A stretch of DNA of 6,530 nt from JBEVMS01 sp040508515 (GTDB taxonomy: Bacteria > Pseudomonadota > Gammaproteobacteria > Xanthomonadales > Rhodanobacteraceae), in NCBI GenBank assembly GCA_040508515.1, contig JBEVMS010000178.1, positions 1 to 6,530 on the forward strand. The letters run 5' to 3'. The notes below the pieces were generated by a model. It was not told the DNA's origin. It was given only the letters and a program-made list of their open reading frames with translations, and did not search any database. Position numbers and translations under genes: made by a program. Shown here one piece after another: positions 1 through 5,408 of this stretch. How positions within the stretch are numbered: the first letter of the stretch is position 1; every line of letters starts with the position of its first letter.

Positions 1-55
1 GAGCAGTAGACTTTTAATCTATTGGTCCCGAGTTCGAATCTCGGACGACCCACCA
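1..55 (+). tRNA. tRNA-Lys (anticodon TTT), 5' end outside the window
   Basis: This is the 3' part of a tRNA gene that decodes lysine AAA/AAG codons. The anticodon arm pairs 6-10 with 18-22 around the seven-base loop CTTTTAA, which puts anticodon TTT at 13-15. The variable loop is 23-27. The T-arm pairs 28-32 with 40-44 around loop TTCGAAT. The 3' acceptor strand ACGACCC (45-51) is followed by discriminator A52 and an encoded CCA (53-55). About 21 bases of the 5' side (acceptor strand and most of the D-arm) lie before the window. An integrase gene that starts further right and points at this tRNA implies that its 3' end served as the integration target. The sequence shows the tRNA directly; its use as a target is inferred. 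Confidence 0.97.
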
Positions 56-63
56 AACAAAAC
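28..63. other. Probable prophage attachment-site side (attL or attR) at the tRNA 3' end
   Basis: Tyrosine integrases often recombine within the T-arm and 3' end of a tRNA gene, so that the phage copy restores the tRNA. Here the intact T-arm, acceptor strand and CCA lie next to an integrase gene, so the crossover core is probably in or near this stretch. The exact core cannot be set from one end of the element. It would be the direct repeat shared with the far end, which is outside the window. Confidence 0.45.
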
Positions 64-97
64 AAGGGCCTGCAGCGATTGCAGGCCCTTCTTTTTG
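64..97 (+). terminator. Rho-independent terminator behind tRNA-Lys, probably bidirectional
   Basis: A perfect 11-bp inverted repeat (64-74 with 80-90) encloses the five-base loop GCGAT and is followed by CTTTTT at 91-96. This is a strong intrinsic terminator for the tRNA transcript. Read on the minus strand, the same hairpin is followed by GTTTTGTTT (63 down to 55). It could therefore also end the long minus-strand phage transcript that finishes with the integrase gene. Confidence 0.9.
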
Positions 98-102
98 GCT
101 TA

Positions 103-125
103 CACGTAAAATTGCACGTAAAATT
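103..125. repeat. Tandem 11-bp direct repeat, candidate integrase arm-type sites
   Basis: CACGTAAAATT occurs at 103-113 and again, identically, at 115-125 with one base between, giving a 12-bp period. The second copy overlaps the integrase stop codon (124-126). Tyrosine integrases of the lambda class bind short repeated arm sites beside the crossover core through an N-terminal domain. The position between tRNA and integrase fits that role. Only the repeat is seen; its function is inferred. Confidence 0.6.
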
Positions 126-1275
126 AGAGCAGATTTGACGGATTCACGATCGGCACGCTCAGGTCGTAAATGTCCATCATCGACTCGGATTTATGGCCGC
201 TGGCATGCTGTTTGTCTGCCCGGGTTCCGGCTGTATCGGTGACGCCACGGCGCTTAAGGTCATGCAGTCCGAATCGCTCATCTTCGGCGATCACGCCATT
301 CTTGATCGCGCGCTGGATCAGTCGCTGCCACGCAGTATCCAGGGAGCTTTTAACCAGCGGACCTCCAGTCTCTGCGACCACCAGCACCCGATCCTTAGCA
401 TGCAGTGGGATAGCCGCGCTCTTGCGCCGCCACACGTCATCACGGTGCGTAATCAGGTGATCCCATGCGGCCCGTAGGCGAGGCGTCCACGACACGATGT
501 TGTCGCGTGATCCCTTCCGGCGATTTGTGAGTAATCCTTCCGGTAGTTCCTGATCCTCATGCATCGTGACCACTTCGATACCGCGCAGGCGACACAGGTA
601 GGCAATGTCAGCGACTGCCCAGAGGTAGGGCGGGCAACTTCCAGTAGCGTGCGCCCTCACTGTGGCCCCGTGGGCGGCGAGCTGGATCAGCTTAGTCATC
701 GCCACAGGGGATGGCAGCCGGCGGCGATTGCGGGCCTTAGCTTGCTTGACGCCCTTGACGGGGTTGGTCTGCACGTAGCCGCGCCGCTTGGCCCACGAAA
801 ATACCAGCTTGAGGTAGCGCATCAGCGAGTTCGCCTTGCTAGGCGTGCCCTCATCGGCGATGCGATCGACCAGCGCCTGAAAGTGATGCGTTTGCAGCGG
901 CGCAAAGTCGATGTCGCCGAATGGCACACCCAGCTTCGTTCGCTGCGCCAGCGCTACCTGCCGCTGGGTCTCGTAGGCGCTGCGTGTCGACTCGGCCAGC
1001 GCCTTGAAAAAGTGGCTATCGTGATAGCCGGACAGCAGCCACGCGAGCGCCCGGCGGTTGACGCCACGCAGGTCCTCGATGGCCTTATGCAGGTCGGATA
1101 GTAAGACATCCTTGCCGGCGATATTCTGCCGGCGCGCACGCTGGTCCTGCGCCGCCGCGTGGATGGTGTACCAGACGCTCCAGCGCCGATCCCAGTACAC
1201 CCCGGCAGGCAGTTTGTGCTGGTCGATGTGGGCAGGGATCGACGGATCGTGCTTACGTTTGCGTCCGCGAACCAT
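124..1275 (-). CDS. int: Phage tyrosine recombinase (integrase)
   Basis: This 383-residue protein is a site-specific tyrosine recombinase that would integrate and excise the element at tRNA-Lys. The N-terminal part (about 1-80) is basic and fits an arm-DNA-binding region. A SAM-like core-binding domain follows (about 85-175, with a phage-integrase-like stretch near YLKLVFSWAKRRGYV at 154-168). The catalytic domain spans about 185-375. Box I is CRLRGIE with R231 as the likely catalytic arginine. Box II is HDLKRRG, with H338 and K341 where an arginine is usual. GHKS gives H361, and Y370 in MDIYDLSVP is the likely nucleophile. Length is normal for phage integrases. An AGGA Shine-Dalgarno precedes the ATG. 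The start shares one base with the upstream stop (TGATG), suggesting coupling to the excisionase-like gene. It is the last gene of the minus-strand operon. Confidence 0.96.
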   Translation of the reverse strand: MVRGRKRKHDPSIPAHIDQHKLPAGVYWDRRWSVWYTIHAAAQDQRARRQNIAGKDVLLSDLHKAIEDLRGVNRRALAWLLSGYHDSHFFKALAESTRSAYETQRQVALAQRTKLGVPFGDIDFAPLQTHHFQALVDRIADEGTPSKANSLMRYLKLVFSWAKRRGYVQTNPVKGVKQAKARNRRRLPSPVAMTKLIQLAAHGATVRAHATGSCPPYLWAVADIAYLCRLRGIEVVTMHEDQELPEGLLTNRRKGSRDNIVSWTPRLRAAWDHLITHRDDVWRRKSAAIPLHAKDRVLVVAETGGPLVKSSLDTAWQRLIQRAIKNGVIAEDERFGLHDLKRRGVTDTAGTRADKQHASGHKSESMMDIYDLSVPIVNPSNLL

Positions 1276-1487
1276 CAGAAAAGATCCTGTGGCAGGCCCT
1301 TATGGGTCTGGCCTGAGGATACGCCCAGCGCGTCGTTCACCGCCTCAATCGTCGTCCACGGCCCTTTAGCGCCATGCAGCACCTTGATGCCAAGCTCGCT
1401 AGCCCAGCGCATGATGGCTGGACCAGTGGACTTGCCAGATAGGTCGCGAAGCTGGTCGGCATCAACGATGTGGCTATTGATTGCCAT
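1275..1487 (-). CDS. Small excisionase-like DNA-binding protein (DUF4224-like)
   Basis: This 70-residue protein lies directly upstream of the integrase. Residues 8-55 follow the pattern of small phage excisionase or DUF4224-type proteins: a short helix (VDADQLRDLSG), a second helix ending RWASELGI, a short strand region, then TTIEAVNDALG. Such proteins bind DNA through a winged or simple helix-turn-helix fold and often steer the direction of recombination. GGAGG sits four bases before the ATG. The stop overlaps the integrase start by one base, so the two are probably made together. The excisionase role rests on position, size and this loose pattern. No regulator gene is seen between it and the integrase. 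Confidence 0.65.
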   Translation of the reverse strand: MAINSHIVDADQLRDLSGKSTGPAIMRWASELGIKVLHGAKGPWTTIEAVNDALGVSSGQTHKGLPQDLF

Positions 1488-1514
1488 TACGCCTCCGTCA
1501 CCTGCAATTGCGGA

Positions 1515-2291
1515 TCAGCCATTGCTCTGCTCCTTGGCGGCGAGCTTCGGTACGGCGGCGAGCATGGCTTTGTAGATAGCCTCGCAATCCCCATCACTCA
1601 GCGGCCAGTCCTTGTAGTAACTGTCGGATTGCTCGCACGTATGGCAATCGACGCCGGCAGATATCATTTCCTCGCTTGGCTCGACCGGCACAAACGCCCA
1701 CCCATTCGGCACAGCGGCGGCAGGCTCGGGGCGGGTGTAGAGCTTGATGATGCCCCAGTCTGAACAGTGATGTGCAGGCAGGGAGCGTTTGAATTGCAGC
1801 GCGCGTGTGCCATCACCGTTGCTGGTCCAGTAGATGTATCCATACGGGTCGCTGTCGATCACCATAGGCCTGACCCACTTGCCATCGGCCCAGCGCCAGC
1901 CATCGGCGATAAGCTGCTTCACGGCGGCCATGCGGCGACTTGTTTCGGGGGTGCGGTCGAAGTCAGAGGTCTTCGCGCCATCAACAAGCTCCTGAGCCGC
2001 GCTTGAGATGCTTGGATCAAGAGACATTTCGCATTCGCGCCTAATCAGCGCGCGAAGAGATCCATACGCGTCGGAGTCGTCCCATCCCATGTGGTTAACG
2101 GCGCAGGCATCAGTGATTGCGGAGTACCATGGATTATCCCTACACGCCCACGAATAATCGCGCTCGGCGGCGGCGATGAGCTGCTCAATCTTGCGAGCCA
2201 TCACGGTGGCTGATCGCGTCCCAGCCGGCACGTAGTCGAGGATCCATCTCAGCACCGATCGCAGCGCCTGCACATCAACGTGAATGGTCAT
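1515..2291 (-). CDS. Phage mosaic protein with a C-terminal 'VPVEPSEEM' module, function unknown
   Basis: This 258-residue soluble protein has no catalytic motif that I recognise. It looks composite. The N-terminal 45 residues are helical (two segments around 7-20 and 28-44). The middle has a KQLIADGWRWADGKWVRP stretch (125-142), and the C-terminal 60 residues carry GWAFVPVEPSEEM (197-209) and IYKAMLAAVP (239-248). That C-terminal pattern, a 'GW-x-LVPVEPTxEM ... Y-x-AML-x-AAP' motif, recurs at the ends of many unrelated phage early proteins. Cysteines at 216 and 219 could form a small metal site, but no partner pair is obvious. GAGGAAG precedes the ATG, which overlaps the upstream stop by ATGA. 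A 27-base gap separates it from the excisionase-like gene. Confidence 0.85.
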   Translation of the reverse strand: MTIHVDVQALRSVLRWILDYVPAGTRSATVMARKIEQLIAAAERDYSWACRDNPWYSAITDACAVNHMGWDDSDAYGSLRALIRRECEMSLDPSISSAAQELVDGAKTSDFDRTPETSRRMAAVKQLIADGWRWADGKWVRPMVIDSDPYGYIYWTSNGDGTRALQFKRSLPAHHCSDWGIIKLYTRPEPAAAVPNGWAFVPVEPSEEMISAGVDCHTCEQSDSYYKDWPLSDGDCEAIYKAMLAAVPKLAAKEQSNG

Positions 2292-2515
2292 GATGGCTTC
2301 CTCAAGGTGAGCATGGGCGGCTGATCCAGCTCAGCCAGTGCGGCTTCGAGATAGCCGCGCGTGTATTCCTCGCCGAACTTCGCGCGCATGAATTTGGTGG
2401 CAGCATGGCCGAGCATTTCGAGGTAGTTACGCGCCATCTGTGGCGGCATGTGGGTTACCGCCTGGATCGCGGTCACCGCTTCGGCCACGCCTGGTTCGAG
2501 CGCGCTGGCGGTCAT
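2288..2515 (-). CDS. Small helical phage protein, function unknown
   Basis: This 75-residue protein is probably almost all alpha-helical. Segments at about 9-22, 25-45 and 48-63 carry alternating hydrophobic positions (for example MARNYLEMLGHAATKFM). I see no known domain, cysteine pair or membrane segment. The ATG has GGAGA about seven bases upstream and overlaps the previous stop by ATGA. Its own stop overlaps the next start in the same way, so it is a regular member of the operon. The tight packing supports it as a real gene; nothing in the sequence reveals its job. Confidence 0.8.
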   Translation of the reverse strand: MTASALEPGVAEAVTAIQAVTHMPPQMARNYLEMLGHAATKFMRAKFGEEYTRGYLEAALAELDQPPMLTLRKPS

Positions 2516-2799
2516 GCCGTCTCTCCGGTGGCCTTGGCGATGGCGGCTCGTCCAGCGTGGCTAATCACATAGGCTTCGCTGTAGCCGTAGGTTTCGATCT
2601 GGATGAGCAGTTTCCGCTTGTATAGCGAATCGAGCGTCCGCTTATTGAAACAGGTGACGTTATTCACCTCATTGCGAAGGCGGTAGGCGCCGCGCGCCGG
2701 ACTGTGCACCGTTCCGCTTGCTGATGACTTCAGCGCTATGCGCTGGCTCGTGGACAGCACATACATCTTCTTCGCCTCAGTAGCCGACACGTTGCTCAT
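2512..2799 (-). CDS. Small winged-helix-like protein, function unknown
   Basis: The chosen start is the ATG at 2799, giving 95 residues beginning MSNVSATEAK. AAGGAG lies eight bases upstream, while the GTG eight codons earlier (2823) has no good ribosome site and would overlap the upstream gene. Residues 51-86 (FNKRTLDSLYKRKLL, then a short hairpin, then AYVISHAGRAAI) fit the recognition helix, wing and final helix seen in winged-helix domains with an 'xxTxxGRxAI' end. This suggests DNA binding, but the helix-turn-helix is not diagnostic. The N-terminal 45 residues are basic and rich in serine and alanine. Possible roles include a small regulator or an accessory replication protein. The stop overlaps the next start by ATGA. 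Confidence 0.75.
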   Translation of the reverse strand: MSNVSATEAKKMYVLSTSQRIALKSSASGTVHSPARGAYRLRNEVNNVTCFNKRTLDSLYKRKLLIQIETYGYSEAYVISHAGRAAIAKATGETA

Positions 2800-2801
2800 A
2801 C

Positions 2802-3080
2802 TCACTGCTCCTTGCTGACGCACGCGCTATAGACCAGCGCGGCGAGTTGGGTTGGTGTGACGCCGCGGTCGGCGTTGTAGACGTAGACGATTTCGGTGAT
2901 GGCCTCAGCGGCTTCGCGCGCTGCCGGCGTGGGCAGTAACGTGATGCCAGCCTCAACGCGATCGCGCGGCACGCCGGTGGCGTGGGCTTCCGCAGTGGCC
3001 AGCGCCACCTGCTCGACGGAGCGGCACCAGGAGATCGCCGGCGCGGCGGCGGATAGGGCGAGCAGGATCGTGGTGATCAT
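2802..3080 (-). CDS. Small protein with a hydrophobic N-terminus, possibly exported
   Basis: I start this gene at the ATG at 3080 (92 residues). That ATG overlaps the preceding stop as ATGA and has GGAG upstream, whereas the longer frame begins with TTG at 3101 inside the neighbour. Residues 1-18 (MITTILLALSAAAPAISW) form a short hydrophobic stretch. It could be a signal peptide cleaved near APA, or a membrane anchor, but it lacks the usual positive charge after Met1. The rest is a soluble, mildly acidic helical region. Cysteines at 19 and 87 could pair if the protein reaches the periplasm. No family is recognised. It might act in the envelope, but the weak signal leaves a cytosolic protein possible. 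Confidence 0.72.
   Translation of the reverse strand: MITTILLALSAAAPAISWCRSVEQVALATAEAHATGVPRDRVEAGITLLPTPAAREAAEAITEIVYVYNADRGVTPTQLAALVYSACVSKEQ
2808..2813 (-). promoter_or_regulatory. Shine-Dalgarno AAGGAG that sets the start of the winged-helix-like gene
   Basis: On the minus strand AAGGAG is separated from the ATG at 2799-2797 by eight bases. It lies inside the last codons of the upstream gene. This is the reason for preferring the internal ATG to the longer GTG-started frame. Confidence 0.8.
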
Positions 3081-3325
3081 GCCAATCCACTCCACTGCCA
3101 ATCAGTCATGCCATCCGGCTTGCGCTGGAAGTGATCCGGCCGGTGTTTGATATCCCAGAAGAGCCGAAGCTGATTGCGTGAGAAGCGGAGCGCTTCGGCT
3201 GGATTTTTTGACGCACGGGCATGCAGTCGCCACCAGACTGCCTCCCAGTAATAGCAATTCGGATGCCCCTCGCGACGTCCGCGCAATGATGCGCGAACCA
3301 TGGCCTCGATCAGTGCCGTACTCAC
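3077..3325 (-). CDS. Small tryptophan-rich basic phage protein, function unknown
   Basis: This 82-residue protein starts with GTG at 3325, which overlaps the upstream stop as GTGA. An internal ATG at 3301 (residue 9) is possible, but its upstream GAGG lies only about three bases away, so the coupled GTG is preferred. The sequence is rich in tryptophan (five or six residues, including WEAVWWRLHAR at 27-37), arginine and histidine. The pattern LRFSRNQLRLFWDIKHR (46-62) looks like an amphipathic helix. There are no known motifs, signal peptide or cysteine pair. A basic, aromatic composition would suit nucleic-acid binding, but that is only a composition argument. Confidence 0.75.
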   Translation of the reverse strand: MSTALIEAMVRASLRGRREGHPNCYYWEAVWWRLHARASKNPAEALRFSRNQLRLFWDIKHRPDHFQRKPDGMTDWQWSGLA

Positions 3326-4023
3326 GGCATCACCCGCTTGAACTCAATCGCCCAGACCCAGGGGTTGGCGTCCCAGCTGCCGGCTCCGTTGATGGATTCC
3401 CAGAGTTCCGCGAATAGCGCCGTCGTTCCGCCGAAACCGTTTTCATCAGGACAGACGCCCTCAGCGATCGCCTGCTCGTCACTGATGTCCTGCAGCCGCT
3501 CCACGCGCACGGCGGTCACCTCCAGGGTGATCCGGCTCGCCCAGCGGGGCATGAATCGCGCGTGGCGATAGCGGCCTGGTACGGCCTCACCCGGCATCGA
3601 TCCGAACTCGCGCCAGTCCTTCGCACTTTTCAATGCGCCATCGGCTTCGTAGCGAATCGGGCACCATGGCACGCGGTAGCCGGCGGCAAGGCAGGATTCG
3701 GCGATCTCCGCGCCGGACTTATCGTCAAGGCTTGCTGGTGCTGTCCATGCTTCACGCACCCACAGCCGATCGCCGGGCTGGCCGTAGGGGCACAGTTCCG
3801 GCCATGCGCTGAGCGGCGCCGGCGCGCCATCGTCGAGATACTCATAACCCCAGGAATCAGGGTCGTTATGCTTGCCCGAAAAACCCAGCGTCGGCTCCGC
3901 CTCTGCAAGGTTCACGATAGGGCGATCGCGATACGGCTTGACCACTCGCCGCGTCACCGTCTTGCTGCCGGCCAGGATAGCGCGCACCATCGGCGCACTC
4001 ATAAGGATTGGGAGTTCACGCAT
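3322..4023 (-). CDS. Phage ASCH/PUA-like domain protein
   Basis: This 233-residue protein belongs to the phage family that opens with 'PILMSAPMVRAILAGSKTVTRR'-type sequence. G19, K21, T24 and R25 form the GxKxxTxR signature of ASCH domains, a PUA-like beta-barrel fold linked to RNA binding and, in some members, to nucleoside chemistry. PGDRLWVREAW (83-93) and the RFMPRWASRITLEVTAVRVERLQDIS region (from 156) complete the fold pattern. The C-terminus (ELWESING...SWDANPWVWAIEF, 206-228) is typical of the phage branch. Some relatives are labelled morphogenetic proteins, without a clear mechanism. CGGAG eight bases before the ATG supports the start. That ATG overlaps, head to head, the start of the + strand gene by two bases. 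The stop overlaps the next gene by GTGA. Confidence 0.88.
   Translation of the reverse strand: MRELPILMSAPMVRAILAGSKTVTRRVVKPYRDRPIVNLAEAEPTLGFSGKHNDPDSWGYEYLDDGAPAPLSAWPELCPYGQPGDRLWVREAWTAPASLDDKSGAEIAESCLAAGYRVPWCPIRYEADGALKSAKDWREFGSMPGEAVPGRYRHARFMPRWASRITLEVTAVRVERLQDISDEQAIAEGVCPDENGFGGTTALFAELWESINGAGSWDANPWVWAIEFKRVMP
4010..4014 (+). promoter_or_regulatory. Shine-Dalgarno GGGAG for the + strand membrane protein gene
   Basis: GGGAG is seven bases before the ATG at 4022-4024 and lies inside the opening codons of the opposing ASCH gene. It decides against the longer in-frame ATG at 3872, which would run 150 bases through the ASCH gene on the other strand. Confidence 0.75.
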
Positions 4024-4597
4024 GGATATCGCTCCGGTGGATGCTGTCGCTCAGGCCGTCGTCCAATCCAACTGCGGTTGGGAGGCTGCAAGCGCACTTG
4101 GAACTATTGGCGCAACGGCGGTTGCACTCTTTTTTGGATTTTTCCAATGGTTCAAGGACAGAGCACGACAGCGCGATGTGCGCGCGGCACTGGCGCGCGC
4201 GCTGGTTGCTGACTTGGATGCCTGGCGCGACGTGGTCGCAACTCATATGAGCGACTTCGACAATGAAGACAACAAGCCGCTGCAGAGTGAGCCGTGGCTC
4301 AAAGCCTGGGTGCATGAGCTCCAAGACCCAACGATGCCGACCCATAAGCATTTCCACATGATGTTTCCGGACCTTGGCCGTACCGTCTCCACGACTGTGG
4401 TTCACGCGTATGCCGAAGCAATGCGAGTAGGCGATTGGATTGGATCGAAGACGCGAAGCCCTGCCATCACGGATAGAAGTTATTCCGAGATAGCGAAGAA
4501 TTTGAGGCATCAGCTCGATCAGCTGCACGCCGACTTGGAATCCGCAGCAGCGAAGTTGCGTCCGTATGCATTGAAGGCTGTGCCTGATGCGGTTTAG
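4022..4597 (+). CDS. Single-pass membrane protein with a cytosolic domain, probable prophage moron
   Basis: This 191-residue protein is the only + strand gene in the element here. Residues 22-44 (AASALGTIGATAVALFFGFF and on) form one membrane helix. They are followed at once by KDRARQR (45-51), so the positive-inside rule places the short N-terminus outside and the remaining 140 residues in the cytosol. The cytosolic part is helical, with a DFDNEDNK acidic patch (78-85), a histidine-rich THKHFHMMFPD stretch (107-117) and a likely coiled coil near 155-180. I recognise no family. The antisense frame is arginine- and cysteine-rich and looks like a shadow. Base composition appears a little more AT-rich than the neighbours. 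It ends with tandem stops TAGTAG, 14 bases from the converging zinc-ribbon gene. Such lone inserted genes are often morons acting in lysogeny, for example in exclusion of other phages, but nothing here proves that. Confidence 0.8.
   Translation: MDIAPVDAVAQAVVQSNCGWEAASALGTIGATAVALFFGFFQWFKDRARQRDVRAALARALVADLDAWRDVVATHMSDFDNEDNKPLQSEPWLKAWVHELQDPTMPTHKHFHMMFPDLGRTVSTTVVHAYAEAMRVGDWIGSKTRSPAITDRSYSEIAKNLRHQLDQLHADLESAAAKLRPYALKAVPDAV
4032..4036 (-). promoter_or_regulatory. Shine-Dalgarno CGGAG for the ASCH gene, inside the opposing gene
   Basis: On the minus strand CGGAG lies eight bases before the ATG at 4023-4021. It falls within codons 4-5 of the + strand membrane protein gene. With the GGGAG on the other strand, it shows that both genes really start at the shared CATG. 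Confidence 0.7.
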
Positions 4598-4611
4598 TAG
4601 GCGCAGGATCA

Positions 4612-4887
4612 TCACCATCCCCCGTTGAGCGCGGCATCGACCGGCTCGGGCTCGGGCGCGGTTTCAGCTGGCCGCTTCATACGCTCGCTGGTGTAGGTGA
4701 TGATCGCGTTCCGCGCGAGCTGGTATTCCTCGTCGCAGCTGCCGCACGTATGCACGACATCGCCCTCGATGCCGTCGAAATCGATCTGCCAGGCGTCGCA
4801 CTCGCGTTGCCCGCAGTAGGGGCACGTCGGCTCATTGGTCCACGCGGTGTCAAACTTGCCGCAAGTAGTGTTGGCGTCGGTGTTCAT
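4612..4887 (-). CDS. Small zinc-ribbon phage protein
   Basis: This 91-residue protein has two cysteine knuckles, C22-P-Y-C25 and C48-G-S-C51, separated by 22 residues with beta-strand character (CDAWQIDFDGIEGDVVHT). This is the layout of a one-zinc ribbon. C9 and C30 are extra cysteines. The C-terminal third is a helix followed by a proline- and glutamate-rich tail (76-83). Similar small phage zinc ribbons are thought to bind nucleic acid or proteins; a specific role cannot be read here. GAGG precedes the ATG by about ten bases, and the ATG overlaps the methyltransferase stop by ATGA. Downstream, its operon is interrupted by the + strand gene, so transcription continuing to the ASCH gene would be antisense to that gene. 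Confidence 0.85.
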   Translation of the reverse strand: MNTDANTTCGKFDTAWTNEPTCPYCGQRECDAWQIDFDGIEGDVVHTCGSCDEEYQLARNAIITYTSERMKRPAETAPEPEPVDAALNGGW

Positions 4888-5408
4888 GCCGCTTGGTCCT
4901 CGCTGGGCAGGGTGGTGGCGACGGTCATCACCAGCGCGCCGGGGATGCCGCTGCGACGCAGGGCTGCGACGTTGTGCTGGCCGTAGGCGATCAGCACCAT
5001 CGGGCCGCCGCTGTTGCCCTTGGCGCGAGATCCATCGACGTAGTGGAAGTGCGGCCGGCGCGCCATGAAGAGCAGCGCGTCGGCGCGCGGCCAGACCCAG
5101 CGCTGGAACATCTCGGTCTCGGTGCGGCCGAATACCAAGGCGATACCGTCACCATGTTCAGCCAGGCGCCGCAGCCATGCCGACGTGTGCGACCCATAGG
5201 GCGGGTTGAGCCACACGCGGCCGCGCCACTCTGCTGCCAAGCCATCGGTGGGCAGAGAAATGTGATCGCGCGCGGTCGGCCAGGGGCGCACTGCTGGCGC
5301 GCACGGGTCAAGGTCGAATGAGCCAAGCGCCCGGATTATCTCGGGCGGCGTCAGCCACTCGTGGGTGCCGGCCTCGGGCCGCGATTGGTAAGGATGCATG
5401 CCCGTCAT
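4884..5408 (-). CDS. Phage DNA N6-adenine methyltransferase (Dam_phage family)
   Basis: This 174-residue protein transfers a methyl group from S-adenosylmethionine to the N6 of adenine in DNA. EWLTPPEIIRALGSFDLDPCAP (17-38) is the family's opening signature and includes a likely cofactor-binding D-P-C. NPPYG at 68-72 is the catalytic (D/N)PPY motif. ALVFGRTETEMF (90-101) follows as expected for the Dam_phage family. Length matches these compact enzymes, which lack a separate target-recognition domain. Phages use such enzymes to evade host restriction or to mark their DNA. The recognition sequence cannot be read from the protein. GGAG seven bases before the ATG supports the start at 5408; an ATG at codon 4 is a less likely alternative. 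Both ends overlap neighbours by ATGA. Confidence 0.93.
   Translation of the reverse strand: MTGMHPYQSRPEAGTHEWLTPPEIIRALGSFDLDPCAPAVRPWPTARDHISLPTDGLAAEWRGRVWLNPPYGSHTSAWLRRLAEHGDGIALVFGRTETEMFQRWVWPRADALLFMARRPHFHYVDGSRAKGNSGGPMVLIAYGQHNVAALRRSGIPGALVMTVATTLPSEDQAA

Noticed and set aside
559..1101. 180-codon open frame on the + strand
   Set aside because: It is antisense to the integrase, whose catalytic motifs are clear. Its composition is what a GC-rich shadow frame gives, and no family is recognisable.
3938..3966. TTGACC as a -35 element for the + strand gene
   Set aside because: At 17 bases spacing the -10 position reads CTTGCT, which does not resemble TATAAT. No other convincing pair was found, so no promoter is called.
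3872..4021. N-terminal extension of the + strand gene to an ATG at 3872
   Set aside because: The added 50 residues are antisense to the ASCH gene and are basic shadow sequence. The ATG at 4022 has its own GGGAG and starts a sensible protein.
3562..4212. 216-codon + strand frame across the ASCH gene
   Set aside because: It lies antisense to a recognised ASCH-like protein and in another frame of the + strand gene, and it is rich in arginine, cysteine and tryptophan as shadows are.
4016..4618. 200-codon minus-strand frame opposite the + strand membrane protein
   Set aside because: The product is rich in arginine, cysteine and histidine with no domain. The + frame has a proper membrane helix, a positive-inside flank and a good Shine-Dalgarno. 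A gene here would have kept the minus-strand operon unbroken, but its sequence does not look like protein.
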